Part shown: positions 16,740 through 25,349 of the stretch, one piece after another
Numbering within the stretch: the first letter of the stretch is position 1
Layout of the letters: every line of letters begins with the position of its first letter
Assembly: GCA_963783335.1 (NCBI GenBank)
Contig: CAWAND010000010.1
Span: 558,001-622,000, forward strand
DNA length: 64,000 nt
Reading direction: 5' to 3'
DNA from: CAWAND01 sp963783335
GTDB lineage: Bacteria > Chloroflexota > Anaerolineae > Anaerolineales > E44-bin32
Position numbers and translations under genes: made by a program
The notes under the pieces: model-generated
The model's input: only the letters and a program-made list of their open reading frames with translations
What the model was told of the DNA's origin: nothing
The model's database searches: none

Positions 16740-18842
16740 GTGAACGAACAAGACAAGCAAGAATACTTAGAGGAGTATCACGAGGCCAAGGAAAAGGGCT
16801 CGCCCTTCTTCCCCGACATCTTGTTCAAGGACGCCCTCATCTCCTTGCTCATCCTAGGCGTGCTTATCGCGCTGGCCTATTTCTTCGGCGCCCCGCTTGA
16901 GGCTCGCGCCAATCCGGCCGATACGACCTACACACCGCGGCCGGAATGGTACTTCCTGTTTCTATTCCAGCTCCTAAAGTACTTCCCGGGCAAGCTTGAA
17001 GTACTCGGGGTGATCGCCATCCCGACCATCGTCATCCTGACCCTGTTCGCCCTGCCTTTTCTCGATCGTTCGAAGGACCGGCATTTCTTCAGCCGGCCGA
17101 TCGTGACTGGGGCCACGGGGCTGCTGGTGGTCGGTGTGGCTTTTCTGACCGTTCAGGCGGTTCGGGAAGCGCCTCCGCCAGCCGAGACGTCACAGGGCGA
17201 CCCGGTGGCAGCGCTCTACACCGCCAACTGCGCCCCATGCCACGGAGCCAACATCGATGTGCCGCCTGGCACAAACTTGCATTCCATCATCGCTCAAGGC
17301 GTCCACGGCCAGGGCATGCCGGCCTGGAGCGGCGATCTGAGCACGGATCAGATAGACGCTTTGGCTGGTTTCATCCTTTCGCCCAAGGGCAGCCAACTCT
17401 TCACGGACAACTGCTCCGAATGCCATGACGTTTCCGACCTGGTGGCCGGGGACCCAACCCAGCTGAAAAGCGCCCTCGAGGCGAGCCCTTCGTTTGCTCC
17501 CCACGATGGTCAAGATGTTCCCGACTTCAGTCAAACTTTGAATGCCGAAGACCGGACGTCTTTGCTCAACTTCCTGATCGCCCCTGATGGGCAGCGCCTA
17601 TTCAGTGTGGACTGCTCAGGCTGCCACGGCCGCTCCGTCGCCTTCGCTGGTTCTGAATCCGACCTGCGGAACATCATCGCCAAGGGTGGGATGCACCTTG
17701 AGATGCCCCCCTGGAAGGGGCGTCTGCCCGACTCAGACGTCGACCAGTTGGCCAAATTCGTGATCGACCCTCTCGGCAACCCGGAGGCCGAAGGGCTCTT
17801 CCGGCAGTATTGCTCAGACTGCCACGGTGGGCTCGTACCGTTGGCCAAGAACGAAGAAGAGGCACGTGAGGTTATTCTGCAAGGCGGTCCACACCAGACG
17901 ATGCCAGTATGGGGTTCGGTGCTCACCAGCCAGCAGCTCGACGCACTGGTTTCCTACACTCTCGAGGCCGCCCAAGGCACGGGCCCTGAACTGGGCCAGC
18001 AGCTCTTCGCTGAGAACTGCTCACCGTGCCATGGGGATTTTGGTGAGGGTGGACCCAACCCAACCCGTGCCGGGGATATCATCGCCCCCATCAGTTCCGC
18101 CGAGTACCTCAAGACACGCGACGATACAACTCTCAAATCGATCATCTCGCAAGGACAACCCAACTTTGGGATGTCGCCCTTTGGATCCGCCTACGGCGGT
18201 CCGCTTGACGACGATCAAGTCAACTCAATCGTCGCATACATCCGCTCGTGGGAGGCCAACCCGCCGGTGGAGCTCCCGCCAGACGTGGCCTCCGGCGCTG
18301 TGGCGCTCAGCGGATCCGAGGTCTACACCGATCTGTGCGCTCAGTGCCACGGGAGCCAAGGGCAGGGCGGCGTAGGCACGGCGCTTGCTGACCCGGCCTT
18401 CCAACAGAGCCAGACCGATCAGCAGATCTTCGACGCCATCAATCTAGGCCACAAGCAGACTGCGATGATCGGTTGGGGCGAGATCCTGACTTCGGACCAG
18501 ATCCAGCAGTTGGTGACCTACATCCGCTCGCTGACTCCGACCACACCCGGCGCGTCTGCCGAGCCGTCCTTTGCCCGCGACGTGCTGCCGGTCTTCCAGC
18601 AGCGCTGTGTCTTCTGCCACGGCACCGACGGAGGATGGGACTCGAGCAGCTACAAGAGCGTCATGAGCACCGGCGACAATGGGCCGGTGGTTGTTCCCGG
18701 GGACGTGGCCAACAGCCTGCTGGCACAAAAGCTCCAGGGGCTTCAAACAGACGGGAAAGTGATGCCCCCGACAGGCAAATTATCGGACGCCGTCATCCAG
18801 CCGATCCTGGATTGGATCGCCGCCGGGGCACCCGACAATTAG
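16740..18842 (+). CDS. Cytochrome b subunit-IV-like protein fused to a seven-heme cytochrome c string
   Basis: A 700-residue chimera. Residues 1-140 correspond to b6f subunit IV: three helices with the Qo-site PEWY motif at 68-71. The rest is outside the membrane and holds seven CXXCH motifs (CAPCH at 164-168, then CSECH, CSGCH, CSDCH, CSPCH, CAQCH, CVFCH), mostly in small monoheme c domains with a distal Met (for example GMPAW, EMPPW, TMPVW). The last domain has the planctomycete-type ending VVVPGD ... WIAAGAPDN shared with two upstream genes. It replaces the separate cytochrome c1/f and may form a built-in heme wire. The start is GTG, preceded by GGAGAG. Confidence 0.88.
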   Translation: MNEQDKQEYLEEYHEAKEKGSPFFPDILFKDALISLLILGVLIALAYFFGAPLEARANPADTTYTPRPEWYFLFLFQLLKYFPGKLEVLGVIAIPTIVILTLFALPFLDRSKDRHFFSRPIVTGATGLLVVGVAFLTVQAVREAPPPAETSQGDPVAALYTANCAPCHGANIDVPPGTNLHSIIAQGVHGQGMPAWSGDLSTDQIDALAGFILSPKGSQLFTDNCSECHDVSDLVAGDPTQLKSALEASPSFAPHDGQDVPDFSQTLNAEDRTSLLNFLIAPDGQRLFSVDCSGCHGRSVAFAGSESDLRNIIAKGGMHLEMPPWKGRLPDSDVDQLAKFVIDPLGNPEAEGLFRQYCSDCHGGLVPLAKNEEEAREVILQGGPHQTMPVWGSVLTSQQLDALVSYTLEAAQGTGPELGQQLFAENCSPCHGDFGEGGPNPTRAGDIIAPISSAEYLKTRDDTTLKSIISQGQPNFGMSPFGSAYGGPLDDDQVNSIVAYIRSWEANPPVELPPDVASGAVALSGSEVYTDLCAQCHGSQGQGGVGTALADPAFQQSQTDQQIFDAINLGHKQTAMIGWGEILTSDQIQQLVTYIRSLTPTTPGASAEPSFARDVLPVFQQRCVFCHGTDGGWDSSSYKSVMSTGDNGPVVVPGDVANSLLAQKLQGLQTDGKVMPPTGKLSDAVIQPILDWIAAGAPDN

Positions 18843-18887
18843 GGACTGCCGGGATCAAGCATTGGGAGGCCGAGGAAAGCAAGAAAC

Positions 18888-20369
18888 ATGACAGCCGCAG
18901 ACGACAACACTTCGACCAGGTTTCCCACGTCACTGCAACTCAAGGTCGCTGTGGGGGTTGCCCTGCCCGTTCTGGTCATTCTGACTGGGCTGTCGCTCCT
19001 GAGCTACTGGCGCGCCAACGTCCTGATGGAAGAGCAGATCGGGGCAGGCGTAGAAGAGTTGGGGCAGGTCACCTTGGGTAGCCTGCGGCACGCCATGGTC
19101 CGCAATGAGCCCGCTCGCCTTTTGGAAATCCTGGCCGACGTCCGTCAAAGCCAAAACGTTCAGCGGGTGGAAATCATCGGTCTGGACGGTGAAGTGGCCG
19201 CTTCCAGCGACCCCAAGATGGTGGGACAAGTCCTGCCGCAAACCGCAACGGGCTGTATCGACTGCCATCGGATCGCTCCAGAACAGCGACCGCTGACCGC
19301 CCAGTTGGCCGAAGAGCCGGGCGTGCTGCGCGTCTCGTCTCCGATCGTCAACGGGTCCGAGTGCACCACATGTCATAGCAGCCAACTCAATCACCTGGGG
19401 ATGCTTCTGATCGACATCTCGGTCGCCGACACCCAAACCAGGCTGCTGGGCGATCTCAAGCTCAATCTGGGTGTTTCCGTTCTGGCCACACTCTTCGTCA
19501 GCCTTGCGGTATTCGCGCTGACCCACCGCCTGGTCGTCGGGCGAATCGAACGCTTCGAGCCGGCGCTTAAGAAATTCGCCGCGGGTGATTTTGGCGCCCG
19601 GCTGCCTGAAAACTCAACTCCGGCCGACGAATTGGACCACCTGGCCGGGGCATTCAACACCATGGCGCACAACCTTGAGCGGCTTACGCGGGAGAACGAA
19701 CAGCGTAGCCAGGTGCGTCAGCAAGCCATCGCCGACGAACGCGAGCGAATCGCCCGAGAATTGCACGACGGACTGGCCCAGCTGCTCGGATATGTGAACA
19801 CCAAGGTCATGGCTGTCAGCTTGCTGGTCAAGAACAACCAAACGGCGGCTGCCCAATCTCAATTGGAGCAGCTGGGCGAAGCCGCCCGCGCCCTGTTTAC
19901 CGACGTCCGCGAGGCGATTGTTGGGCTCAAACTGGCCAGCCAAACTGGTGAAGGCCTTAGGTCCGCTATCGAGAGCTACGTCGAACAATTTCAGCGGTGG
20001 ACCGACCTCGAGGTCCTGGTCGACATCGATCCTCAATCCGAGCAAGTCAAACTGCCTCCGGAATCGGAGCTGCAGTTGATAAGAATCCTCCAAGAGGCCC
20101 TGTCCAACATTCGCCGGCACGCCGACGCCACCCATGTGGAAATCGACCTGTTCCTGGAGAATGGGGACCTCATCTTGAGCATTGCTGACAACGGTGAAGG
20201 CTTCGATGAGAGCAAAGTCCCCATGCTCGAGCCGTCCCATTTCGGACTAGGTACGATGCGAGAACGAGCCGAGGAGATCGGCGGGCACCTGGATTTGTCC
20301 AGCCACATGGGACAGGGAACGGAAGTAAAGATCACGATAGACATGACGTCGCAGCCAGAGGAGTTTTGA
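18888..20369 (+). CDS. Sensor histidine kinase with two heme c motifs in its sensor domain
   Basis: A 493-residue NarX/LiaS-class kinase. TM1 is near residues 20-40 and TM2 near 190-215. The extracytoplasmic loop between them carries CIDCH (123-127) and CTTCH (159-163). A HAMP domain follows, then a HisKA_3 dimerisation box (RIARELHDGLAQ) and a HATPase domain (DNGEGFDES, FGLGTMRERAEEIGG). Covalent heme in the sensor loop suggests redox or gas-ligand sensing. It lies 45 bp after the bc/heme-string gene and just ahead of a NarL-type regulator, so it probably controls the electron-transfer cluster. Confidence 0.88.
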   Translation: MTAADDNTSTRFPTSLQLKVAVGVALPVLVILTGLSLLSYWRANVLMEEQIGAGVEELGQVTLGSLRHAMVRNEPARLLEILADVRQSQNVQRVEIIGLDGEVAASSDPKMVGQVLPQTATGCIDCHRIAPEQRPLTAQLAEEPGVLRVSSPIVNGSECTTCHSSQLNHLGMLLIDISVADTQTRLLGDLKLNLGVSVLATLFVSLAVFALTHRLVVGRIERFEPALKKFAAGDFGARLPENSTPADELDHLAGAFNTMAHNLERLTRENEQRSQVRQQAIADERERIARELHDGLAQLLGYVNTKVMAVSLLVKNNQTAAAQSQLEQLGEAARALFTDVREAIVGLKLASQTGEGLRSAIESYVEQFQRWTDLEVLVDIDPQSEQVKLPPESELQLIRILQEALSNIRRHADATHVEIDLFLENGDLILSIADNGEGFDESKVPMLEPSHFGLGTMRERAEEIGGHLDLSSHMGQGTEVKITIDMTSQPEEF

Positions 20370-20370
20370 T

Positions 20371-21041
20371 ATGACCCGCGTGATGGTCGCCGATGATCAT
20401 TCCCTTTTTCGTGACGGTATTGTCAGCCTGTTGGAAGCGGCCGGTTTCGATGTCGTGGCCGAGGCCGGCACAGGCAAAGAAATCATTGAAGCGATCCAGA
20501 GCTCTCCCCCGGATCTGGTCTTGCTTGATCTCACCATGCCGGGGATGAGTGGGTTGGAAGCCCTCAAGCAGATCAGGCTCGACCATCCTGAAGTCAAAGT
20601 CGTCATCCTGACGGTTTCGGACGACGACGATGACCTGATGGCCGCGATCCAGTCTGGCGCCAGCGGCTACTTGCTCAAGGACCTCGACTCACAGGAGTTC
20701 CTCGAATTGTTGAGCGGGCTCGAGCGAGGCGAGGCGCCAATGACCCGCAAGACCGCCAGCCGCCTGATGTCCCGTCTGGCCACTCCGCAGCACGATTCGG
20801 CAAGACTCTGCCTCACCTCTCCGATCGCGAACTCGAAGTGCTCGGGCTTGTGTCACATGGCATGGCAAATCGGGCTATCGCAGACAAACTCTCGATCAGC
20901 GAGAACACCGTCAAGTACCACATGAAGAACATCTTGCAGAAGCTGGATGTCCAGAACCGCACCGAGGCTGTCAGCCACGCGCTCCAGAGTGGGCTGGTCG
21001 AATCTTCCATCGAGGCCACGCAAGGACCGCCTGCAGGCTAG
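20371..21041 (+). pseudogene. NarL-family response regulator interrupted by a frameshift
   Basis: The cognate regulator for the heme-sensing kinase, one base after its stop. The first frame gives a complete receiver domain: ADDHSLFRDG acidic pocket, phosphoacceptor in VLLDLTMPG, and K in LLKDLD. Near 20800 the reading moves to another frame, which continues as a LuxR/NarL HTH (LSDRELEVLGLVSHG ... TVKYHMKNILQKL) to the TAG at 21041. Adding one base at the GG of TTCGGCAAG would give a normal protein of about 223 residues. It is either a real lesion, a sequence error or programmed frameshifting; both halves look well conserved, which favours a recent event or an error. Confidence 0.85.
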
Positions 21042-21199
21042 CGAACGGCCGCTCGCCCACCCACGGGAGTAGGGCCCATGGCACGGAAAACCACCCAATG
21101 GCTCAGTCGGGAATGGCGCACATGAGTGTGGTCAGCGTAGGCTGTTCCAACCTATGCTTGATCCAGGAGGCCCTTCGCTCTGCAGCGGAGGGATTACGT

Positions 21200-21547
21200 A
21201 TGCAGCCCAAGCGCGTTTTGATCGTCGCTGGCCACTCCCTGTTTGCGGATGGAACTGCAAATCGCCTTGGCCAGTACCCAGAGCAGGTTGAGGTCTTGAG
21301 ATTGAGCCCGGCAGAAGGGAACTTACTTGACCGGGCGATTGCTGCTCGCCCTTCAGTCATCATTATGGACCCACGCGACCCGGAAATCGGGCGCGCCTTG
21401 TCGCTGCGGGGCGTACTGAGTGCGCTGCCGTCGGTTCACGTCTTGCTTCTTGACCCCAAAAAGGCCCAGATCCAGGTGGTAACGAGCCAGACAAGTGAGC
21501 CGGTTGAGGTGGAGGATCTCATCGAGTTGATTTCAAATGCAACCTAA
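21200..21547 (+). CDS. Degenerate receiver-like protein
   Basis: A 115-residue protein. Its N-terminus (VLIVAGHSLFADG) aligns by eye with the DDHSLFRDG of the upstream regulator, but the acidic pair is AG. The strand-3 segment IIMDPRDPE still has an Asp. There is no output domain. ATG 21200 is preceded by GGAGGG at good spacing, so the longer frame from 21098 is rejected. It is probably an atypical receiver or a divergent copy of the neighbouring regulator; its function is unknown. Confidence 0.55.
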   Translation: MQPKRVLIVAGHSLFADGTANRLGQYPEQVEVLRLSPAEGNLLDRAIAARPSVIIMDPRDPEIGRALSLRGVLSALPSVHVLLLDPKKAQIQVVTSQTSEPVEVEDLIELISNAT

Positions 21548-21640
21548 GACAGGATCTTGTTTCGCGAGAGAAGCACGTCAAGCTCGGCAAGCTACCACCG
21601 GCATGATCGACATGTTCTACATCTCATAAGGAGTCCCTAC

Positions 21641-23797
21641 ATGGTTCGAAAGCGACATCTCCTCGTAATCATCGGATTGTCCGCGGGCGCCCTGCTCTCA
21701 TTGTCGGCTTGTGGTGCCGGTAAAACACCTACGCCGATTGTGATTCGCGAGACGGCCGAGGCGCCATCGAGTTCCCAAGCCCCGGTCGAAATCCCCTTTC
21801 TCGACAAGTGGACGGCTTCAGCCCATGCCGACTCATCGGCTGAAGCTTTCAACCACTGGAATGAGGATGACCCTGCCGAGATCCCGACCACGTGTGCCAA
21901 GTGTCACAGCACGCCTGGCTATCAGGATTTTCTTGGGATCGACGGCACCGCAGCCAACAAGGTTGATAATGCTGCGCCCATCGGGACGGTGATAACGTGC
22001 GTCGCCTGCCACAATGACGCCACCAGAGCCATGACCAGCGTCACCATGCCATCTGGCCTGGAGATCACCGGCCTTGGGCCTGAAGCCCGCTGCATGCAGT
22101 GCCATCAGGGGCGGGAGTCTACGGTCAGCGTCAACGCCGCGCTGGACAAGGTTGGCGTAGGCGACGACACGGTGAGTGCCGACTTGGGCTTCATCAACGT
22201 CCATTACCTGGCGGCCGGCGCCACCAAGTACGGCGCCATGGCTGAGGGGGGGTATCAGTACGAGGGCAAGTCGTACGACGTCAATTTCGCCCATGTTGAC
22301 GGGGTGAACAGCTGCGTCACCTGCCACGACATGCATTCCCTCGAGCTCCGCATCGACACCTGCAGCACCTGCCACACGAATGTCGCCTCCGCCGAGGACA
22401 CCAAGAACATCCGCATGAATGGTTCTCTCGAAGACTATGATGGCGACGGCAATGTGACGGAAGGCATTGCCATGGAGCTCCAAGGATTGCAGGAAAAGCT
22501 CTACGCAGCGATCCAGACCTATGCCACTCAGGTGGCCGAGAGTCCCATCGCCTACGATGGCAACAGCTATCCGTACTTCTTCGTCGACACCAACAACAAC
22601 GGGAATGTAGACGGCGACGAGGCACAGGTTCCAAATGCTTACAAGTCTTGGACCCCGAGGCTGGTCAAGGCCACCTACAACTACCAGTTTTCACTCAAAG
22701 ATCCGGGCGCCTTTGCTCACAACGGGAAGTACGTGATTGAGCTGCTGACCGACTCGATCGATGACTTGAACAGCGCCGTGAAAGACCCCGTCGATATGGC
22801 CGGGACGCACCGCATCGACGCCGGACACTTTGCGGGCTCTGAGGAAGCGTTCCGTCACTGGGACGAAGAAGGCGAAGTCCCAGGCTCATGCAGCCGCTGC
22901 CACAGCGCCGAAGGGCTTCCGCTGTTCCTCGAGCAAGGGGTGAGCATCAACCAGCCGGTGTCCAACGGCATGCAGTGTGCCAACTGCCACAACGCCATGC
23001 CCGAGTTCACCCGCTACGCACCTGAGACCGTCTCCTTCCCCAGCGGCGCTAAGTTGGGCTTCGAAAACACCGACGCCAACCTGTGCATTGCCTGCCACCA
23101 GGGGCGAGAATCGACGGTCAGCGTCAATCGGGCCATCGCCAATTCGGGGGCGAGTGACGACCAGGTCTCCGACCAGCTGCGCTTCATCAACAGCCACTAC
23201 TTCCCTGCCGGGGCAACGCTCTTCGGCGATGACGCCAAGGGCGCCTATGAGTATGCGGGGAAGACGTACAACGGCCGGTTCCAGCATGTGCCTGCCCTCA
23301 ACAACTGCGTGGCCTGTCACGACGCACATACCCTTGAGGTCCAAGTCGACAAATGCGCCGCCTGCCACTCGGATGTGACGGATGTTGAGTCGACCTTGAC
23401 CATTCGGGCCAGCAAGTCGGAAGGCATTGACTACGACGGAGACGGCAATGCGACTGAAGGTATCGGGCAGGAAGTGGCCACGATGAAGGACTCGCTGTAC
23501 GCAGCCATCCAAGCCTATGCCAAATCTCGGCTCAAGGCGCCCATTGCCTACAACCCGGATGCCTATCCCTACTTCTTCGCCGATACCAACGGCAACGGTA
23601 CTGTCGATCCGGATGAAGCCAACCCTGGCAACAGCTATACCAGTTGGTCCCCACGCCTGCTGCGGGCGGCCTACAACCTGCAGTGGGTCCAAAAGGACCC
23701 CGGTGCATTTGCCCACAATGGCAAATACATCATGCAGGTTCTCTATGACTCCATCAAGGATGTCGGTGGGAGCACCGCCGGTATGACCCGACCTTAG
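21641..23797 (+). CDS. Decaheme lipoprotein made of two pentaheme repeats with EF-hand-like loops
   Basis: A 718-residue lipoprotein: signal ending LSLSAC, then two similar halves of about 330 residues. Each half has five CXXCH motifs (CAKCH, CVACH, CMQCH, CVTCH, CSTCH; then CSRCH, CANCH, CIACH, CVACH, CAACH). Shared landmarks are CHQGRESTVSVN, the DPGAFAHNGKY ending, and two Asp-rich loops per half (DYDGDGN and DTNNNGNVDGDE; DYDGDGN and DTNGNGTVDPDE) resembling EF-hand or dockerin calcium loops. Internal duplication is clear. It is probably a surface- or membrane-attached electron carrier. An AAGGAG site precedes the ATG, and a strong terminator follows. Confidence 0.88.
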   Translation: MVRKRHLLVIIGLSAGALLSLSACGAGKTPTPIVIRETAEAPSSSQAPVEIPFLDKWTASAHADSSAEAFNHWNEDDPAEIPTTCAKCHSTPGYQDFLGIDGTAANKVDNAAPIGTVITCVACHNDATRAMTSVTMPSGLEITGLGPEARCMQCHQGRESTVSVNAALDKVGVGDDTVSADLGFINVHYLAAGATKYGAMAEGGYQYEGKSYDVNFAHVDGVNSCVTCHDMHSLELRIDTCSTCHTNVASAEDTKNIRMNGSLEDYDGDGNVTEGIAMELQGLQEKLYAAIQTYATQVAESPIAYDGNSYPYFFVDTNNNGNVDGDEAQVPNAYKSWTPRLVKATYNYQFSLKDPGAFAHNGKYVIELLTDSIDDLNSAVKDPVDMAGTHRIDAGHFAGSEEAFRHWDEEGEVPGSCSRCHSAEGLPLFLEQGVSINQPVSNGMQCANCHNAMPEFTRYAPETVSFPSGAKLGFENTDANLCIACHQGRESTVSVNRAIANSGASDDQVSDQLRFINSHYFPAGATLFGDDAKGAYEYAGKTYNGRFQHVPALNNCVACHDAHTLEVQVDKCAACHSDVTDVESTLTIRASKSEGIDYDGDGNATEGIGQEVATMKDSLYAAIQAYAKSRLKAPIAYNPDAYPYFFADTNGNGTVDPDEANPGNSYTSWSPRLLRAAYNLQWVQKDPGAFAHNGKYIMQVLYDSIKDVGGSTAGMTRP

Positions 23798-23839
23798 CAA
23801 AAGCTCACTGACGCCCCCTCACGAGGGGGGTGAGAGGAC

Positions 23840-23888
23840 CTGGGCCTCCTGGATGACCGCTCCATCCGGGGGGCCCAGTCTTATTCTT
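23840..23888 (+). terminator. Intrinsic terminator after the decaheme gene
   Basis: CTGGGCC (23840-23846) pairs with GGCCCAG (23872-23878), the stem extends inward through GGATG/CATCC, and TCTTATTCTT follows. It lies 43 bp after the decaheme stop. Confidence 0.85.
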
Positions 23889-23927
23889 GCTTGAAGGGAC
23901 ACTTCCAAACTCACAAGAAGTCCGTCA

Positions 23928-23936
23928 TGCTAGAAT
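23928..23936 (+). promoter_or_regulatory. Extended -10 promoter just before the second kinase gene
   Basis: TGC followed by TAGAAT (23931-23936) makes an extended -10. Initiation about 7 bp downstream would fall at about 23943, three bases from ATG 23946, giving an essentially leaderless mRNA. No ribosome-binding site is present and no -35 is evident. Confidence 0.5.
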
Positions 23937-23945
23937 TCCCCCTTG

Positions 23946-25349
23946 ATGGTCGAATTCCTGCGAACCCTTTTCGCGCTGAACAGAGACATCATTTACTTTG
24001 TGTATGGCCTGACCTTCTTCATCCTTGGCCTGGCCATCGCTCTCCAATCGCGCCATGCATCACGTCTGGATCTGGCACGTAATCTGAACTGGCTGGCGGC
24101 CTTTGGCTTCACACATGGTTTGCATGAATGGGGGGAGTATTTCATCCCCATCCAGTCAGCCTACCTTTCCCCGAATATCGTCCACTGGCTGCACGGACTC
24201 CGGCTCCTGCTCCTGGCGATCTCCTTCGCCTGCCTGTTCGAGTTTGCGGTGGGTCTTTTGTCGTCCCTGGGGCTGGCGAAACGACTGCGCTACGTTCCCT
24301 TTGGCTTGTGCACAGTCTGGATCGTCCTTTCCTTTTTTCCACTTCGGACTCTTCTGGGGGACATGGATCTCTGGCAGAACGTTGTGGACGCCATCGCGCG
24401 CTACTTCATTGGCCTGCCAGGCGGGTTGCTGGCGGCAATTGCCCTCCGCAGGTACGCATACGCGCGGATCGCACCCCTGAATGTGCCGGGCATCTTTAGA
24501 ACCTTTCGAGGTGCAGGCATTGCCTTGGTGCTCTACGGTCTTTTCGGCGGTCTGCTTCCTCCCCCGGTTCCCTTCTTCCCCGGGAGCGTGCTCAACAGTG
24601 TCACCTTCGAAAACGCCCTCATTATCCCAGTGCCCCTCGTCCGTTCACTGATCGGCGTGGGCCTGGCAGTTACCATCATTCGGGGATTGGAGATCTTCGA
24701 TGTGGAGGTGGCTCGTACGATTGAGTCCATGGAACAGCAGCAGATCCTCAGCGCCGAGCACGACCGCCTGGCAAGGGAACTCCACGATGGTGCAATCCAG
24801 AAAGTTTACAGCGCTGGATTGCTCCTCGAATCGGCCCGCAATCAAGTGCATGAGCCTGGGCCCCTGGCCGAACGCCTCGACCGTGCGGTCAACGTCTTGG
24901 AGGACGCTATCCATGATCTGCGGCAGAACTTGATGGCGCTCACCGATACACCCGAGGACACCCCTCTCCCAGATCGAATTCGGCAAGCCGCCGAATCCCC
25001 CAGCATCCAGTCGATGGTTTCCGTTAAGCTCGATCTTGAGTTGGCGCCGGACGACAAGCTGGATCCCATCCGGACCGAGCACGTGGTGGCAATCGTCGGG
25101 GAGGCGCTGGCCAATGTGGTGCGCCATGCGAAAGCCAGTCGTGTCGAGCTGTACGCTGGACGGCCTGGCGGCCGGCTGGACATACGCATCCGAGACAATG
25201 GCGTCGGCATTGCCGACGCAGTCGATGCAGGCTTCGGGCTGCGCAACATGCGTGATCGCGCCCGCATTATCAACGGGGATCTCTCGATTGAACGCCTCGA
25301 TCATGGGACGGAAGTGCGTCTGAGCGTGCCCTGGAGGGAGGCTGAATGA
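23946..25349 (+). CDS. Membrane sensor histidine kinase (HisKA_3)
   Basis: A 467-residue kinase. The N-terminal half (about residues 10-240) is hydrophobic with around seven predicted helices and no obvious periplasmic domain, so the signal may be sensed within the membrane. The cytoplasmic part has a HisKA_3 box (RLARELHDGAIQ) and a HATPase domain (DNGVGIAD, GFGLRNMRDRARIINGD). The next gene, its response regulator, overlaps the stop (ATGA). Unlike the kinase at 18888 it has no CXXCH motif. Confidence 0.87.
   Translation: MVEFLRTLFALNRDIIYFVYGLTFFILGLAIALQSRHASRLDLARNLNWLAAFGFTHGLHEWGEYFIPIQSAYLSPNIVHWLHGLRLLLLAISFACLFEFAVGLLSSLGLAKRLRYVPFGLCTVWIVLSFFPLRTLLGDMDLWQNVVDAIARYFIGLPGGLLAAIALRRYAYARIAPLNVPGIFRTFRGAGIALVLYGLFGGLLPPPVPFFPGSVLNSVTFENALIIPVPLVRSLIGVGLAVTIIRGLEIFDVEVARTIESMEQQQILSAEHDRLARELHDGAIQKVYSAGLLLESARNQVHEPGPLAERLDRAVNVLEDAIHDLRQNLMALTDTPEDTPLPDRIRQAAESPSIQSMVSVKLDLELAPDDKLDPIRTEHVVAIVGEALANVVRHAKASRVELYAGRPGGRLDIRIRDNGVGIADAVDAGFGLRNMRDRARIINGDLSIERLDHGTEVRLSVPWREAE

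Noticed and set aside
20838..21041. Stand-alone LuxR-type HTH gene
   Set aside because: It begins inside the HTH domain without a ribosome-binding site and completes the receiver gene directly upstream, so it is treated as the 3' part of a frameshifted regulator.
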